This document shows, one piece after another, positions 17,891 through 27,428 of a stretch of 64,000 nucleotides of DNA (within the stretch, counting starts at the first letter, position 1; each line of letters starts with the position of its first letter). Under the pieces are notes generated by a model, which was not told the origin of the DNA, did not search any database, and saw nothing but the letters and a program-made list of their open reading frames with translations. A program made the translations under genes and the position numbers. The stretch is from Holophagales bacterium (GTDB lineage Bacteria > Acidobacteriota > Thermoanaerobaculia > Multivoradales > Multivoraceae): assembly GCA_009845425.1 (NCBI GenBank), contig VXZQ01000011.1:62001-126000 (forward strand), given 5' to 3'.

Positions 17891-20869
17891 ATGATCCGCG
17901 CTGCACCCTTCCTTGCCTGGCTGGCGGCGGTCGGAACGGTCGCCGGCGCCTCGGAGATCGATCCCGCCGACCTCGAGTTCTTCGAATCGAAGATCCGGCC
18001 GGTCCTGGTTGAACGCTGCTACCAGTGTCACGGCGGCGATCCCGCGAGAATCCGCGGAGGCCTGATCCTGCTCGACGCGGAAGGCGTGCGCGCCGGTGGC
18101 GACAGCGGCGCCGTGATCGTCCCGGGATCGCCCGAGGACAGCCTGATGATCGAGGCGCTCCGCTACGAGGGCCTCACCCAGATGCCGCCGGACGGCAAGC
18201 TGGCGGCGCACGTCATCGCCGACTTCGAGCAGTGGATCCGCCGCGGCGCCCCCGACCCGCGCACCGGCTCCGGGCAGACGGTGGTCGCCGCAAGGACGGC
18301 CGAGTCGTTCGATTACGGCCCCGGCCGCGAGCACTGGGCCTTCCGGCGGGTCGAAGACCCCCCGCTGCCCCAAGTCGAGGACGAGGCCTGGGGCAGCCAC
18401 GACCTCGATCGCTTCATCCTGTCGCGCCTCGAGGAACGCGGCCTCGCGCCGGTCGCTCCGGCCGACAGGCGCACGCTGCTGCGACGCGCCACCTTCGATC
18501 TGATCGGCCTGGCCCCGTCGGAAGCGGAGATCGAGGACTTCCTCGCCGACGAGAGCCCGGATGCCTTCGCGAAGGTCGTCGACCGGTTGCTCGCCTCGCC
18601 CCACTATGGCGAACGCTGGGGCCGCCACTGGCTCGACGTCGCCCGCTACGCCGACTCGAACGGCCTGGACGAGAACATCGCCTTCCCCAACGCCTTCCGT
18701 TACCGCGACTACGTCGTCGACTCCCTGAACCGCGACAAGCCCTTCAACCGCTTCGTCCGCGAGCAGATCGCCGGCGACCTGATGCCGGCGGATACCGACG
18801 CGCAGCGCTTTGAACAGATCACCGCCACCGGCTTTCTCATGCTGGGCCCCAAGGTGCTCGCCGAACAGGACGTCGACAAGATGCTGATCGACATCGTCGA
18901 TGAGCAGGTCAACACCCTGGGCCGCGCGTTTCTCGCCCTGCCGGTCGGCTGCGCTCGCTGCCACGACCACAAGTTCGACCCGATTCCCACGGCCGACTAC
19001 TACGCGATGGCCGGCATCCTGCGCTCGACCGAGACGATGAGCGACGCCGCCGGCATGCGCTGGCTGGAGCGGCCACTGGCCCCGGAAGACGAGATCGCGG
19101 AGTACGAAACGGCGCAGAAGCTGGTCGCCGAAGCCCAGGAGAAGGTGGACGACGTCGTCAGGGAGCAGAACGACGTCCTGCGCGGCCCGCGCCGCGCGGC
19201 CCTCGCCGACTACCTGCTCGCCGCGGAAGAGGCCTACCCGAGCTGGAGCGACGACGAGGAGAAGCAGGAGGAAGCCCGCGAGACGATCGCCAGAGTCGCC
19301 AATGGCCGCGGCCTGGAACCGGCCGTCCTTGAACGCTGGGTCAGGGCCTTCTACCGGTACCGGGAGGGACCGCCGGTCGAGGGGGACGCCCCGAGCCCGA
19401 GCACCGTTTTCGTGATCTGGAACGCCTACGCCGCCGCCTCACCCGATCGCTTCGAGCAGGTGACCGAGGAGCTGCGGGCGATCATCGCTTCGGAGAAGGT
19501 GCTGACGGCGCCCCTGACCCGGAGCCTCGTCCGCGGGCCGGCGCCGAAGACGCTGGAGGAAGTCGCCTGGCGCTACGCGAGCCTGTTCGCGACGATCGAG
19601 ATCGCCTGGGAAGAGCACCTCATGCGGCTCGGGCTCAAGGACGAGGACGAACTCTCACCCTCGGACTTCAGGCTGCCGCGCGAGCAGGAGGAGTTGCGGT
19701 GGCTGGTCTACGACGGCTACTTCTGCATCCTCTGCCTCGACCAGGAAGAGGAGGAGCAGCTCTACCCGCAGAAGGCCCTGGAGCAGCTCGCGGAGCTGCG
19801 CGCCGAAGTCGAACGCCTGGAGGAAGCCTCACCCCCGGCGCCGCCCCACGCCATGGCGGTGGACGAGACCGCGACCGTCGACCTGCCGGTGCACATCCGC
19901 GGCAGCCACCTGAACCTGGCCGAAGAACCGGAACCGCGGGGCTTCCTGAAGGTCACGGATCACCTGGTGCCTCCGCCGCCAGTCGCTGGCGACACCAGTG
20001 GCCGGCTGGAGCTGGCGCGCTGGATCACCCACCCCGAGCACCCGCTCACCGCGCGCGTCATCGTCAACCGCGTCTGGCACTGGCACTTCGGCCGCGGCAT
20101 CGTCGACACGCCGAGCAACTTCGGCGCGATCGGCAGCAAACCCACGCACCCCGAGCTTCTCGACTGGCTGGCGCGCCGCTTCGTCGAGGGCGGCTGGTCG
20201 CTCAAGACGCTCCACCGCGACATCATGCTGTCGAGCACCTACCGGCTGTCGAGTGACTACGACGCCGCGAACGCCGCTATCGACGAGGAGAACCGCCTCC
20301 TCTGGCGCATGAACCGGCGGCGCCTCGAGGTCGAGCCGATTCGCGACGCCCTGCTGCACCTCGCCGGCCGGCTCGATCTGACGATCGGTGGACGGGTGGA
20401 GGAGTACAACGCCCGGGGATACGTCTTCGGCGAGTACGGCCCACTCGACCGGGTCGACATCTACGACGCGCCGCGGCGTTCGATCTACATGCCCGTGGTG
20501 CGTACCGCGGTCTATCCGATCTTCGGCGGCTTCGACTTCGGCGACGCGAGCGACTCGGTCGGCGATCGATCCGAGACGGTCGTGCCGCGGCAGGCACTTC
20601 TGATGATGAACAGCCCGTTCGTCCAGGAGGCGGCGCTCGGCTTCGCAAAGCAACTGCTGGAGATCGAGGACGCCGCCGCCGCCGAGCGCATCGACACCGC
20701 GTTCGTCCGCGCCTACGGCCGGCCGGCCGACGACGTCGAGATAGAGGACAGCCTCGCCTTCCTCGATGAGATGCGAAGCCTGGCACCGGCGGACGAAGCG
20801 GAGATCTACGCCTGGACCCGGCTCTCCCATGTCATCCTCGCGGCGAGCGAGTTCATCTACATCAACTAG
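17891..20869 (+). CDS. PSCyt1 / DUF1549 / DUF1553 multidomain protein
   Basis: 992 aa. Signal peptide to about VAGAS; heme c motif C43-Y-Q-C46-H47 in the planctomycete-type cytochrome domain (with GGLILLDAEGVRAGGDSG, PGSPEDS, MPPDGKL). DUF1549 follows from about residue 170 (RRATFDLIGLAPSEAEI, YGERWGRHWLDVARYADSNG) with a second CARCHDHKFDPI motif that could bind another heme. The C-terminal third is DUF1553 (LARWITHPEHPLTARVIVNRVWHWHFGRGIVDTP, MLSSTYRLSS). The family is exported, common in Planctomycetes and relatives, function unproven; it is nearly always followed by DUF1501, as here (16-bp gap). Confidence 0.95.
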   Translation: MIRAAPFLAWLAAVGTVAGASEIDPADLEFFESKIRPVLVERCYQCHGGDPARIRGGLILLDAEGVRAGGDSGAVIVPGSPEDSLMIEALRYEGLTQMPPDGKLAAHVIADFEQWIRRGAPDPRTGSGQTVVAARTAESFDYGPGREHWAFRRVEDPPLPQVEDEAWGSHDLDRFILSRLEERGLAPVAPADRRTLLRRATFDLIGLAPSEAEIEDFLADESPDAFAKVVDRLLASPHYGERWGRHWLDVARYADSNGLDENIAFPNAFRYRDYVVDSLNRDKPFNRFVREQIAGDLMPADTDAQRFEQITATGFLMLGPKVLAEQDVDKMLIDIVDEQVNTLGRAFLALPVGCARCHDHKFDPIPTADYYAMAGILRSTETMSDAAGMRWLERPLAPEDEIAEYETAQKLVAEAQEKVDDVVREQNDVLRGPRRAALADYLLAAEEAYPSWSDDEEKQEEARETIARVANGRGLEPAVLERWVRAFYRYREGPPVEGDAPSPSTVFVIWNAYAAASPDRFEQVTEELRAIIASEKVLTAPLTRSLVRGPAPKTLEEVAWRYASLFATIEIAWEEHLMRLGLKDEDELSPSDFRLPREQEELRWLVYDGYFCILCLDQEEEEQLYPQKALEQLAELRAEVERLEEASPPAPPHAMAVDETATVDLPVHIRGSHLNLAEEPEPRGFLKVTDHLVPPPPVAGDTSGRLELARWITHPEHPLTARVIVNRVWHWHFGRGIVDTPSNFGAIGSKPTHPELLDWLARRFVEGGWSLKTLHRDIMLSSTYRLSSDYDAANAAIDEENRLLWRMNRRRLEVEPIRDALLHLAGRLDLTIGGRVEEYNARGYVFGEYGPLDRVDIYDAPRRSIYMPVVRTAVYPIFGGFDFGDASDSVGDRSETVVPRQALLMMNSPFVQEAALGFAKQLLEIEDAAAAERIDTAFVRAYGRPADDVEIEDSLAFLDEMRSLAPADEAEIYAWTRLSHVILAASEFIYIN

Positions 20870-20885
20870 GTCCAAACAACAGACG

Positions 20886-22313
20886 ATGCGCTATCCCCAC
20901 TACCAGCCGCCACCCCTCACCCGCCGCCAGATGCTGAAGACCTGCGGCTGCGGCTTCGGCGGCCTCGCGCTCTCGTCCCTGCTGCAGCGCGACCTCCTGG
21001 CCGCGACATCCACGAACCCGCTAGCGCCCCGCGTGCCGCACTTCGCCCCGAAGGCCAAGCGGATCATCTTCCTGCACATGCACGGCGGGCCGTCGCAGCA
21101 TGACCTCTTCGAGTACAAGCCGCTTCTCATCCGCGACGACAACAAGCCGCTGCCCTTCGCCAAACCCCGGGTGCAGTTCGCCGAGACCGGCAACCTGTTC
21201 AAGAGCCCCTGGGAGTTCCGGCAGCACGGCCAGTCCGGCGCCTGGGTGAGCGAACTACTGCCCAACATCGCCTCCGTGGTCGACGACCTCTGCTTCATCC
21301 GCTCGATGTGGGGCACGAACGCCGCCCACGGCGGCGCCATCCTGGCGATGAACACCGGCAGCGACCGCTTCGTCCGCCCATCGATGGGCTCGTGGATCGC
21401 CTACGGTCTCGGCACCGAGAACGAGAACCTGCCCGGCTTCATCACGATCTGCCCCTCGTACCAGCACGGCGGCGTCCAGAACTACTCGTCGGCTTTCCTG
21501 CCCGCCGCCTACAACGGCACCGCGATCGGCACGACCCGGATGAAGACCGAGGACGCGACGATCGACTTCCTCGACAACGAGTCGGTGTCGCCGGAGGTGC
21601 AGCGAAGCGAACTCGACCTGCTACAGCGCTGGCAGCGCCGCCAGCTCGAGGCGACCGGCCCCGACCAGGCGCTCGAGGGACGCATCGAGTCGTTCGAGCT
21701 CGCCTTCCGCATGCAGACCGAAGCGCCCGAGCTGATGAGCATCGAGGGCGAGTCCGAGGCGACCCGTCGGCTCTACGGACTCGACGACCCGGTGGCCCGC
21801 AACTTCGGACTCCGCTGTCTCCTGGCCCGGCGCTTCTCGGAATCGGGGGTGCGCTTCGTGCAGGCGACCCACGGCCCGGACACCAAGTGGGACCACCACT
21901 CGGGCCTGATCACCGGCCTGCCGCAGAGCTGCGCCGAGGTCGACCGCCCGGTGGCCGGCCTGATCAAGGACCTGAAGTCACGCGGACTGCTGGACGAGAC
22001 CCTGGTGCTCTGGGGCGGCGAGTTCGGGCGCACCCCCGGCGCCGAAGCCGGCGCCCGCAACGGCCGCGATCACAACCCCCACGGCTACACGATGTTCATG
22101 GCCGGCGGCGGTGTAAAGCCCGGACACAGCCACGGCCGCACCGACGACTACGGCTACTACGCGATCGAGGACAAGGTCCACATCCACGACCTGCACGCCA
22201 CGATCCTGCATCTGCTCGGTCTCGACCACGAGCAGTTGACGTACCGCTCGCAGGGGCGCGACTTCCGGTTGACCGACGTCGAGGGGATCGTCGTAGACGA
22301 CATCATCGTCTGA
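20886..22313 (+). CDS. DUF1501 protein, Tat-exported
   Basis: 475 aa from the ATG at 20886; a twin-arginine signal TRRQMLK followed by a hydrophobic stretch ends near LLAATS. HMHGGPSQHDLFEYKP, GTNAAHGGAILAMNTG and LWGGEFGRTPGAEAGARNGRDHNPHGYTMFMAGGGVKPG are the family hallmarks; as far as I know the fold is related to alkaline phosphatase/sulfatase enzymes. The role is unknown, but it is the standard partner of DUF1549/DUF1553 proteins. Tightly packed: 16 bp after the PSCyt gene and 4 bp before the symporter. Confidence 0.93.
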   Translation: MRYPHYQPPPLTRRQMLKTCGCGFGGLALSSLLQRDLLAATSTNPLAPRVPHFAPKAKRIIFLHMHGGPSQHDLFEYKPLLIRDDNKPLPFAKPRVQFAETGNLFKSPWEFRQHGQSGAWVSELLPNIASVVDDLCFIRSMWGTNAAHGGAILAMNTGSDRFVRPSMGSWIAYGLGTENENLPGFITICPSYQHGGVQNYSSAFLPAAYNGTAIGTTRMKTEDATIDFLDNESVSPEVQRSELDLLQRWQRRQLEATGPDQALEGRIESFELAFRMQTEAPELMSIEGESEATRRLYGLDDPVARNFGLRCLLARRFSESGVRFVQATHGPDTKWDHHSGLITGLPQSCAEVDRPVAGLIKDLKSRGLLDETLVLWGGEFGRTPGAEAGARNGRDHNPHGYTMFMAGGGVKPGHSHGRTDDYGYYAIEDKVHIHDLHATILHLLGLDHEQLTYRSQGRDFRLTDVEGIVVDDIIV

Positions 22314-22317
22314 CCCC

Positions 22318-23958
22318 ATGACCATCGCGCCCGTCGATCTCTTCATCATCGTCGTCTACCTGCTGGGCATCCTGTTCGTCGGCCTGTGGTCGGTGCGCAA
22401 GATCAAGCGGCAGACCAGCGAGTCGTACTTCCTGGCGAGCCGCAACCTGAAGTGGCCCGTGGTCGGCGCCGCGCTTTTCGCCTCGAACATCTCGACGATT
22501 CACCTGGTCGGGCTCGCCGAGAGCGGATTCGGCGTCGGCATGGTCGTCGGCAACTACGAGTGGATGGCGTCCTTCACGATCATCCTGCTCAGCCTCGTCT
22601 TCGTGCCGATCTACTTCAGGAGCCGGATCACGACGCTGCCCGAGTTCATGGAACGGCGCTACAGCCCGGCCGCCCGGACCACGCTCTCCTTCATGTTCAT
22701 CATGTCGGCGATGCTGATCCACATCGGCATCAGCCTCTACGCCGGCGCCGCCGTGTTCGAGCGGTTCTTCGGCATCCCGTCCTTTGCGTCGATCGCGATG
22801 ATCTCGATCATCACGGTGATCTACACCGTGGTCGGGGGCCTGCGCGCGGTCGTCGTCACGGAGACGATCCAGACCGTCATCCTGCTCGGCGGTGCCATCC
22901 TGATCACGGTCATCGCGATGACCAGGCTGCCCGGCGTAGGAATCGACTCCTACGGAGATCTGCTCGAGGCGACGAAACCGAACCAGCTCAGCATGATCCA
23001 CCTCCCCGGGGAAGAGGGATTCGACCCCGGGTCGATCTGGTACGGCTTCCTGCTCGGCTTCCCCATCCTCGGCCTCTGGTACTGGTGTACGGACCAGACG
23101 ATCGTTCAGCGCGTGCTGGGCGCGGGGACCCTGCGCGACGCGCAGCACGGGGCGCTGTTCGCGTCGCTGCTCAAGTTCCTGCCGCCGCTCTTCATGGTCC
23201 TGCCCGGCGTGTTCGCCTACGTGCTCTTCCGGGACATCATCGCCGAGCCGACGGACGCCCTGCCGACCCTGATCACCGAACTGCTGCCGACCGGGCTCAT
23301 CGGCATGATGGCAGCGGCGCTGCTCGCGGCGTTGATGAGCACGATCGCGGCCGCCGTGAACAGCACCGGGACGCTCGTCGCCGTCGACATCGCCAAGCAC
23401 TTCCGGCCCGGCCTGTCCGAGACGTCACAGGTGCGCATCGGACGCATCAGCTCAGTCGTCGTCATGAGCGTCGCCATCGCCTGGTCCACCCAGGGAGAGC
23501 GGTTCGGCTCGATCTTCGAGGCGATCAACAAGCTGCCGGCGCAGTTCATCGCGCCTCCCATCGCCACGGTGCTCCTCTGGGGCGTCTTCTGGCGCCGCGG
23601 AACGCGTCAGGCGGGCACGTTCACCCTGCTCTTCGGCTTCGTGGCCGGCTTCATCATCTTCCTGTTCGACATGGGCTTCGGCTTCCTCGGCGGCGTCCAG
23701 TACGTCTCCGACCCCGTGAACGGCCTGGGGATCCCCTTCCTGCTGCAGGCATGGTGGTACTTCTGCATCCTGAGCGTCATCTACGTGGCCGTCAGCCTGG
23801 CGACGACGCCGCCGAAGCCCGAGCAAGTCGACGGCCTGACCTGGGACAAGCCCTACGCGTTCCTGGCCCGGTCCGAGATCACGGGAGCCCGCGACCCGCG
23901 CCTGCTGGCGGCGCTGCTGGCCGTCGCTCTGGTGGTGATGTACGTGCTGGTGCGGTAG
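22318..23958 (+). CDS. Sodium:solute symporter (SSS family)
   Basis: 546 aa with about 13-14 hydrophobic segments. SESYFLASRNLKWPVVGAALFASNISTIHLVGLAESGF is the characteristic SSS N-terminal segment, and FRSRITTLPEFMERRY and LLAALMSTIAAAVNSTGTLVAVDI (sodium-site region) follow. It resembles SGLT-like importers of sugars. Starts 4 bp after DUF1501, so it is in the same operon and probably imports what the extracytoplasmic enzymes release. Confidence 0.93.
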   Translation: MTIAPVDLFIIVVYLLGILFVGLWSVRKIKRQTSESYFLASRNLKWPVVGAALFASNISTIHLVGLAESGFGVGMVVGNYEWMASFTIILLSLVFVPIYFRSRITTLPEFMERRYSPAARTTLSFMFIMSAMLIHIGISLYAGAAVFERFFGIPSFASIAMISIITVIYTVVGGLRAVVVTETIQTVILLGGAILITVIAMTRLPGVGIDSYGDLLEATKPNQLSMIHLPGEEGFDPGSIWYGFLLGFPILGLWYWCTDQTIVQRVLGAGTLRDAQHGALFASLLKFLPPLFMVLPGVFAYVLFRDIIAEPTDALPTLITELLPTGLIGMMAAALLAALMSTIAAAVNSTGTLVAVDIAKHFRPGLSETSQVRIGRISSVVVMSVAIAWSTQGERFGSIFEAINKLPAQFIAPPIATVLLWGVFWRRGTRQAGTFTLLFGFVAGFIIFLFDMGFGFLGGVQYVSDPVNGLGIPFLLQAWWYFCILSVIYVAVSLATTPPKPEQVDGLTWDKPYAFLARSEITGARDPRLLAALLAVALVVMYVLVR

Positions 23959-24015
23959 GGCCGTCCAAGAGACGGGCTCAAGATCCGTCCTAGCCCTATG
24001 AAGGGCGGGAAAGCG

Positions 24016-24678
24016 ATGCAGAGCACAGCAGTAGAATGGCGGGAAGCACGACGCAAGCTTGAGGCAGTCGGGTTCGACCCGAGTCAGGCTGAGGCGCTGG
24101 TCGAGATGGTGAGCAGCCGCGAGCAACAGCTGGCAACGAGGGACGACGTAGCCGTCCTTAGGGGCGATGTCGCCGTACTCAAGCACGACGTCGCTCTGCT
24201 CAAGGACGATGTCGCCGATCTGAAGGTCGGAATGGCCTCGATCGAGGGCCGTCTGGATGGCCTCACGGCTGTAGTCGACACCCTAAGGCGCGAAGTACGG
24301 GACCGCCACGAGAGCCTGAGGAAGGAGCTCAACGCTCGAATCGACGCCCTGGACGTCAGCGTAGGCGCACGTCTGGAAGCGTTCAGCAGCGAGTTGAACG
24401 GCCGGATGACGGCGTTGGAAGGTGATCTAACCGGCCGGATGACCGCGTTGGAAGCTGGTGTAACCGGCCGGATGGCCACGTGGGAAGCTGGTGTAACCGG
24501 CCGGATGGCCGCGTTGGAAGCTGGTGTAACCGGCCGGATGACCGCGCTGGAAGGCGGCCTGACCGGCAGGATGGACGGCCTCGGCAGTCAACTGACGACG
24601 ATCAAGTGGTTCCTCGGCGCCATGATCGCCATGATGGCGCCGGCCACGGTGGCGCTCGTTCGCCTGGCTTTCCTGTAG
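24016..24678 (+). CDS. Coiled-coil protein with hendecad repeats and C-terminal membrane anchor (DUF1640-like)
   Basis: 220 aa from the ATG at 24016, preceded by AAGGGCGGG; an in-frame ATG at 23998 would add six residues without a ribosome-binding site. The N-terminus (REARRKLEAVGFDPSQAEALVEMV) and C-terminus (IKWFLGAMIAMMAPATVALVRLAFL, one membrane span) resemble DUF1640/CCDC90-type proteins. Between them is a long coiled coil, ending in tandem 11-residue units of the type GRMTALEAGVT. Likely an oligomeric membrane-tethered rod; function unknown. The DNA repeats make copy-number variation likely. Confidence 0.7.
   Translation: MQSTAVEWREARRKLEAVGFDPSQAEALVEMVSSREQQLATRDDVAVLRGDVAVLKHDVALLKDDVADLKVGMASIEGRLDGLTAVVDTLRREVRDRHESLRKELNARIDALDVSVGARLEAFSSELNGRMTALEGDLTGRMTALEAGVTGRMATWEAGVTGRMAALEAGVTGRMTALEGGLTGRMDGLGSQLTTIKWFLGAMIAMMAPATVALVRLAFL
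24399..24596 (+). repeat. Tandem 33-bp repeat encoding hendecad coiled coil
   Basis: Units start at 24399, 24432, 24465, 24498 and 24531, plus a degenerate sixth at 24564. Each begins CGGCCGGATG and ends near GGTGTAAC. The middle units are almost identical in DNA, including synonymous sites, which points to recent tandem duplication. In frame: one unit is 11 residues. Confidence 0.9.
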
Positions 24679-24731
24679 GCGGCGGCTCCCCGCGGACACC
24701 GAAACGATCGGTGGAGCCGAAAGGAGGACGC

Positions 24732-26135
24732 CTGCCTTTCCCTCTTGCGCGACGCGACTTTCTCCGGGCGTCCCTCATCGGGTTCGGCGCCAGTCTCGGA
24801 CTACCGTCCTGGGCCGCGCAACCGGCCAGTGACCGCGACCGCTTCGGCGGCTGGACCGGGCTGAGGTTCGACGCCACCGGCTTCTTTCGCACCGAGCACG
24901 ACGGACGGCGCTGGTGGCTGGTCACTCCCGAAGGCCACGCCTTCATCAGTTGGGGCGTCAACCACTACCACGCGAACTGGTGGGCGCAGGACTACAACCG
25001 GGATCACTGGCTGCGGCGGTTCGGCGCGGAGGAAGTCTACGACCGGGCCTGGAACCGGGGGTTCCGAGAGGCCGCACTCGCCGATCTGCGCAGGCTGGGC
25101 CTCAATACCCTGGGCATCCACACGAACGCCGCGATGCTCACCCACCCACCGGGTCAGGCCCGGTTTCCCTTCGTCGCGCCCTACGAGCCGCTCGTGCTGT
25201 CGCACTACCTCAAGCCCCAGCCCGATGCCTATGCGGACATCTTCGCCCCCGAGTTCGAGGCGCTATGCGAACGCACGGCCCGGCAAGTCGCCGCGCCCTA
25301 CCGCGACGATCCCATGGTGCTGGGCTACTGCATGGCCGACTGTCCGCCCCTGACCGACAACGAGGCGGAATGGAACGGCAGCACCACGTGGCCCCGCCGG
25401 TTACGCAACTTCGCAGCCGAAGCGCCCGGCAAGCAGGCCTACGTCGACTGCATGCGTGAGCGCTATGGCGACGTTTCAGGCTTCAACGCCACCTACAGCA
25501 CCCGCTTCGCGGCGTGGCCGGACCTGCTCGAGGCAAGAGACTGGCGGCCCGATGAAGCCCCCGCGAACGAGGTGGAGCGCCGTGACAATGCGGCGTTCCT
25601 GCTGCTCTGCGTCGAGCGCTACTACTCCGTCGCCAGAGCCGCCCTGCGCCGCGCCGACCCGAACCACCTCTTCCTGGGCGACAAGATCAACGGTGACACG
25701 GACGGGCTCGACTCCATCGCGGCCACAACCAGCCGGTACACCGACGTCGTGAACACCCAGCACTACGCCCGCTGGGAGGGTCAGCGCGAGACGATGGACC
25801 GGCTGACTGACGTGGTGGGGCAGCCTTTCCTGAACGGCGACGCCGCCTACACCACGCCGACCAAGACGATGCCCAATCCCCATGGCCAGCATGCGCGCGA
25901 CATGGCGGAGCGCGCGCTCTGGACGCGGGAGTTCATGGAGAACGCCACGGCCCGTCCCGACTTCGTCGGCTGGCACATGTGCGGGATGATCGACACCGCG
26001 AACACCATGCCCGGCAAGGAGCGGGCTCAGCACCAGGGTCTGATGACGACCCGCGGCGAGTTCTATCCGGAGATGTTGGAGACGGTCCGCGACATCTCGG
26101 ACCGCCTCTACGTCCTCGCCACCGGAGGGGCGTGA
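24732..26135 (+). CDS. Tat-exported glycoside hydrolase-like protein (agarase-like TIM barrel)
   Basis: 467 aa. A textbook AAGGAGG (24721-24727) stands 4 nt before an in-frame CTG at 24732, which opens directly into the Tat signal LARRDFLRASLIGFGASLGLP; the only other in-frame candidate, GTG 24711, has no ribosome-binding site. After cleavage (near WAAQ), GFFRTEHDGRRWWLVTPEGHAFISWGVNHYH is the opening typical of GH50/agarase-like barrels, then DPMVLGYCMADCPPL and HYARWEGQRE, HMCGMID. Family assignment is by pattern only and catalytic acids are not certain. Probably degrades a polysaccharide together with the upstream sulfatase. Confidence 0.65.
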   Translation: MPFPLARRDFLRASLIGFGASLGLPSWAAQPASDRDRFGGWTGLRFDATGFFRTEHDGRRWWLVTPEGHAFISWGVNHYHANWWAQDYNRDHWLRRFGAEEVYDRAWNRGFREAALADLRRLGLNTLGIHTNAAMLTHPPGQARFPFVAPYEPLVLSHYLKPQPDAYADIFAPEFEALCERTARQVAAPYRDDPMVLGYCMADCPPLTDNEAEWNGSTTWPRRLRNFAAEAPGKQAYVDCMRERYGDVSGFNATYSTRFAAWPDLLEARDWRPDEAPANEVERRDNAAFLLLCVERYYSVARAALRRADPNHLFLGDKINGDTDGLDSIAATTSRYTDVVNTQHYARWEGQRETMDRLTDVVGQPFLNGDAAYTTPTKTMPNPHGQHARDMAERALWTREFMENATARPDFVGWHMCGMIDTANTMPGKERAQHQGLMTTRGEFYPEMLETVRDISDRLYVLATGGA

Positions 26136-26161
26136 GCCAGGCAACGTAGAAGGTCCAGAGG

Positions 26162-26207
26162 CCGGCGCTTCGCGCCGGATGCCGGCGGGGACGCCGGCGC
26201 ACCCAGT
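26162..26207 (+). repeat. REP-like element, copy B
   Basis: Hairpin 1: CCGGCGC-TTC-GCGCCGG (26162-26178). After 2 nt comes the conserved hairpin GCCGGCG-GGGA-CGCCGGC (26181-26198) and the tail GCACCCAGT (26199-26207). Lies between the convergent ends of the glycosidase-like and aminotransferase genes, where it could also act as a terminator. Confidence 0.8.
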
Positions 26208-26208
26208 C

Positions 26209-27423
26209 TCAGCCGTGCAGGTGGCGGAACGCCTTCTCTGTCCCGGCGAGCGCCTGCTCGATGTCGGCCTCGGTGTGCGCGACCGACAGGAACATGTTGT
26301 GCCAGGGGTGCAGGTAGACGCCGTGGTCGAGGGCGGCGCTGCAGAAGGCGAAGCCCTTCTCTCTCCTGTCGTCGTCTTCGAACAGGACCGCCGGCATCTG
26401 CGGAGGTCCGGTCTGGCGGATCGGGTGACCGTGGCGACGCGCCTGCTCCTCCAGGCCGTCCCGGAACTGCTGCCCCAGACGTTCCACGACAGCCGGCGCG
26501 TCGACTTCGGCCAGCAGGTCGAGCGTCTCAATGGCGGCGGCGAAGGGCGCGGCCTGGTACCAGAACGAGCCGGTGACGAAGACGCGCGTCGCGGCCTCGC
26601 GGTACGCCTCGCTGCCGAGGATGGCGGCCACGGGTTCGCCGTTGCCGATCGCCTTGCCCCAGGCCGACAGGTCCGGCTGGACGCCGAGCGCGGACCAACT
26701 GGAGTCGAGCGACAGGCGCAGCCCGGCCCGCACGTCGTCCAGGATGAGGGCCGCGCCCTCGGCGTCGCAGATCTCGCGCACGCGGCGCGCGAAGGCGAGA
26801 TCGGGCATCTCCTGGTCGTGGCCGGCGTCGTGTTTGAACGCCGACACGACGACGCCTGCGAGGTCGCCGGTCGCCCGGTCAGCCGCCGCGTCGAGACTCT
26901 CGATGTCGTTGTAGCGATACGTCGGAAAGTGGACGTGATCCTCCGCGGGCGTGCCTCTCGACATCCGGTTGGCCCACGGCGCGGCACCGTGGTACGCGCC
27001 CTCGGCCACGAGGATCTTCCGCTTCTCGCTCCGGGCGCGAGCCACCATGTTGCAGACGGTCGTCGCGTCGTTGCCGTTCTTCCCGAAGATGGCCCACTCG
27101 GCGTGGCTGACCTGCCGCACGAAGCGCTCGGCCAGGTCGACGATGAGCGCCGGGGGACCGTTCGCGATGTCGAGCCGGTCGCGCTGCGCGTCGGCCGCGG
27201 CCCGAATGCGCGGATTGCCGTAGCCGGCGATCATCGGGCCGAACGAGCACATGAAGTCGATGTACTCGTTGCCGTCCGCGTCCCAGAGCCGGCAGCCCTC
27301 CGCCCGCTCGAAGTACTGCGGATACCGCGGCGGCAGGAGGCGGTACGTGGACATGTGTCCATACATACCGCCGGGGAGCACCCGCTCGCCGCGTGACTTG
27401 AGCGCCCGGTTCCGATCGAGCAA
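26209..27423 (-). CDS. Class III aminotransferase (glutamate-1-semialdehyde aminomutase-like)
   Basis: About 404 aa, PLP fold type I. GMYGHM and LWDADGNEYIDFMCSFGPMIAGYGN open the fold; LILDDVRAGLRLS carries the PLP-pyridine Asp and SAWGKAIGNGEPVAAILG the Schiff-base Lys. It resembles GSA-like transaminases that act on amino acids or amino-sugars rather than HemL itself (no hem neighbours). The start is uncertain: a TTG at 27423 and a CTG at 27432 both open the conserved LLDRNRALK segment; the CTG overlaps the DUF2911 stop codon (CTGA), and an ATG at 27489 would overlap that gene by 61 nt. Confidence 0.87.
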   Translation of the reverse strand: MLDRNRALKSRGERVLPGGMYGHMSTYRLLPPRYPQYFERAEGCRLWDADGNEYIDFMCSFGPMIAGYGNPRIRAAADAQRDRLDIANGPPALIVDLAERFVRQVSHAEWAIFGKNGNDATTVCNMVARARSEKRKILVAEGAYHGAAPWANRMSRGTPAEDHVHFPTYRYNDIESLDAAADRATGDLAGVVVSAFKHDAGHDQEMPDLAFARRVREICDAEGAALILDDVRAGLRLSLDSSWSALGVQPDLSAWGKAIGNGEPVAAILGSEAYREAATRVFVTGSFWYQAAPFAAAIETLDLLAEVDAPAVVERLGQQFRDGLEEQARRHGHPIRQTGPPQMPAVLFEDDDRREKGFAFCSAALDHGVYLHPWHNMFLSVAHTEADIEQALAGTEKAFRHLHG

Positions 27424-27428
27424 GGCGG

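Noticed and set aside
24399..24596. CRISPR-like array
   Set aside because: The units are contiguous without spacers and are in frame within a coiled-coil gene.
26209..27423. hemL (glutamate-1-semialdehyde aminomutase)
   Set aside because: Only the fold matches; no tetrapyrrole genes are nearby and the N-terminus differs from HemL, so no symbol was given.
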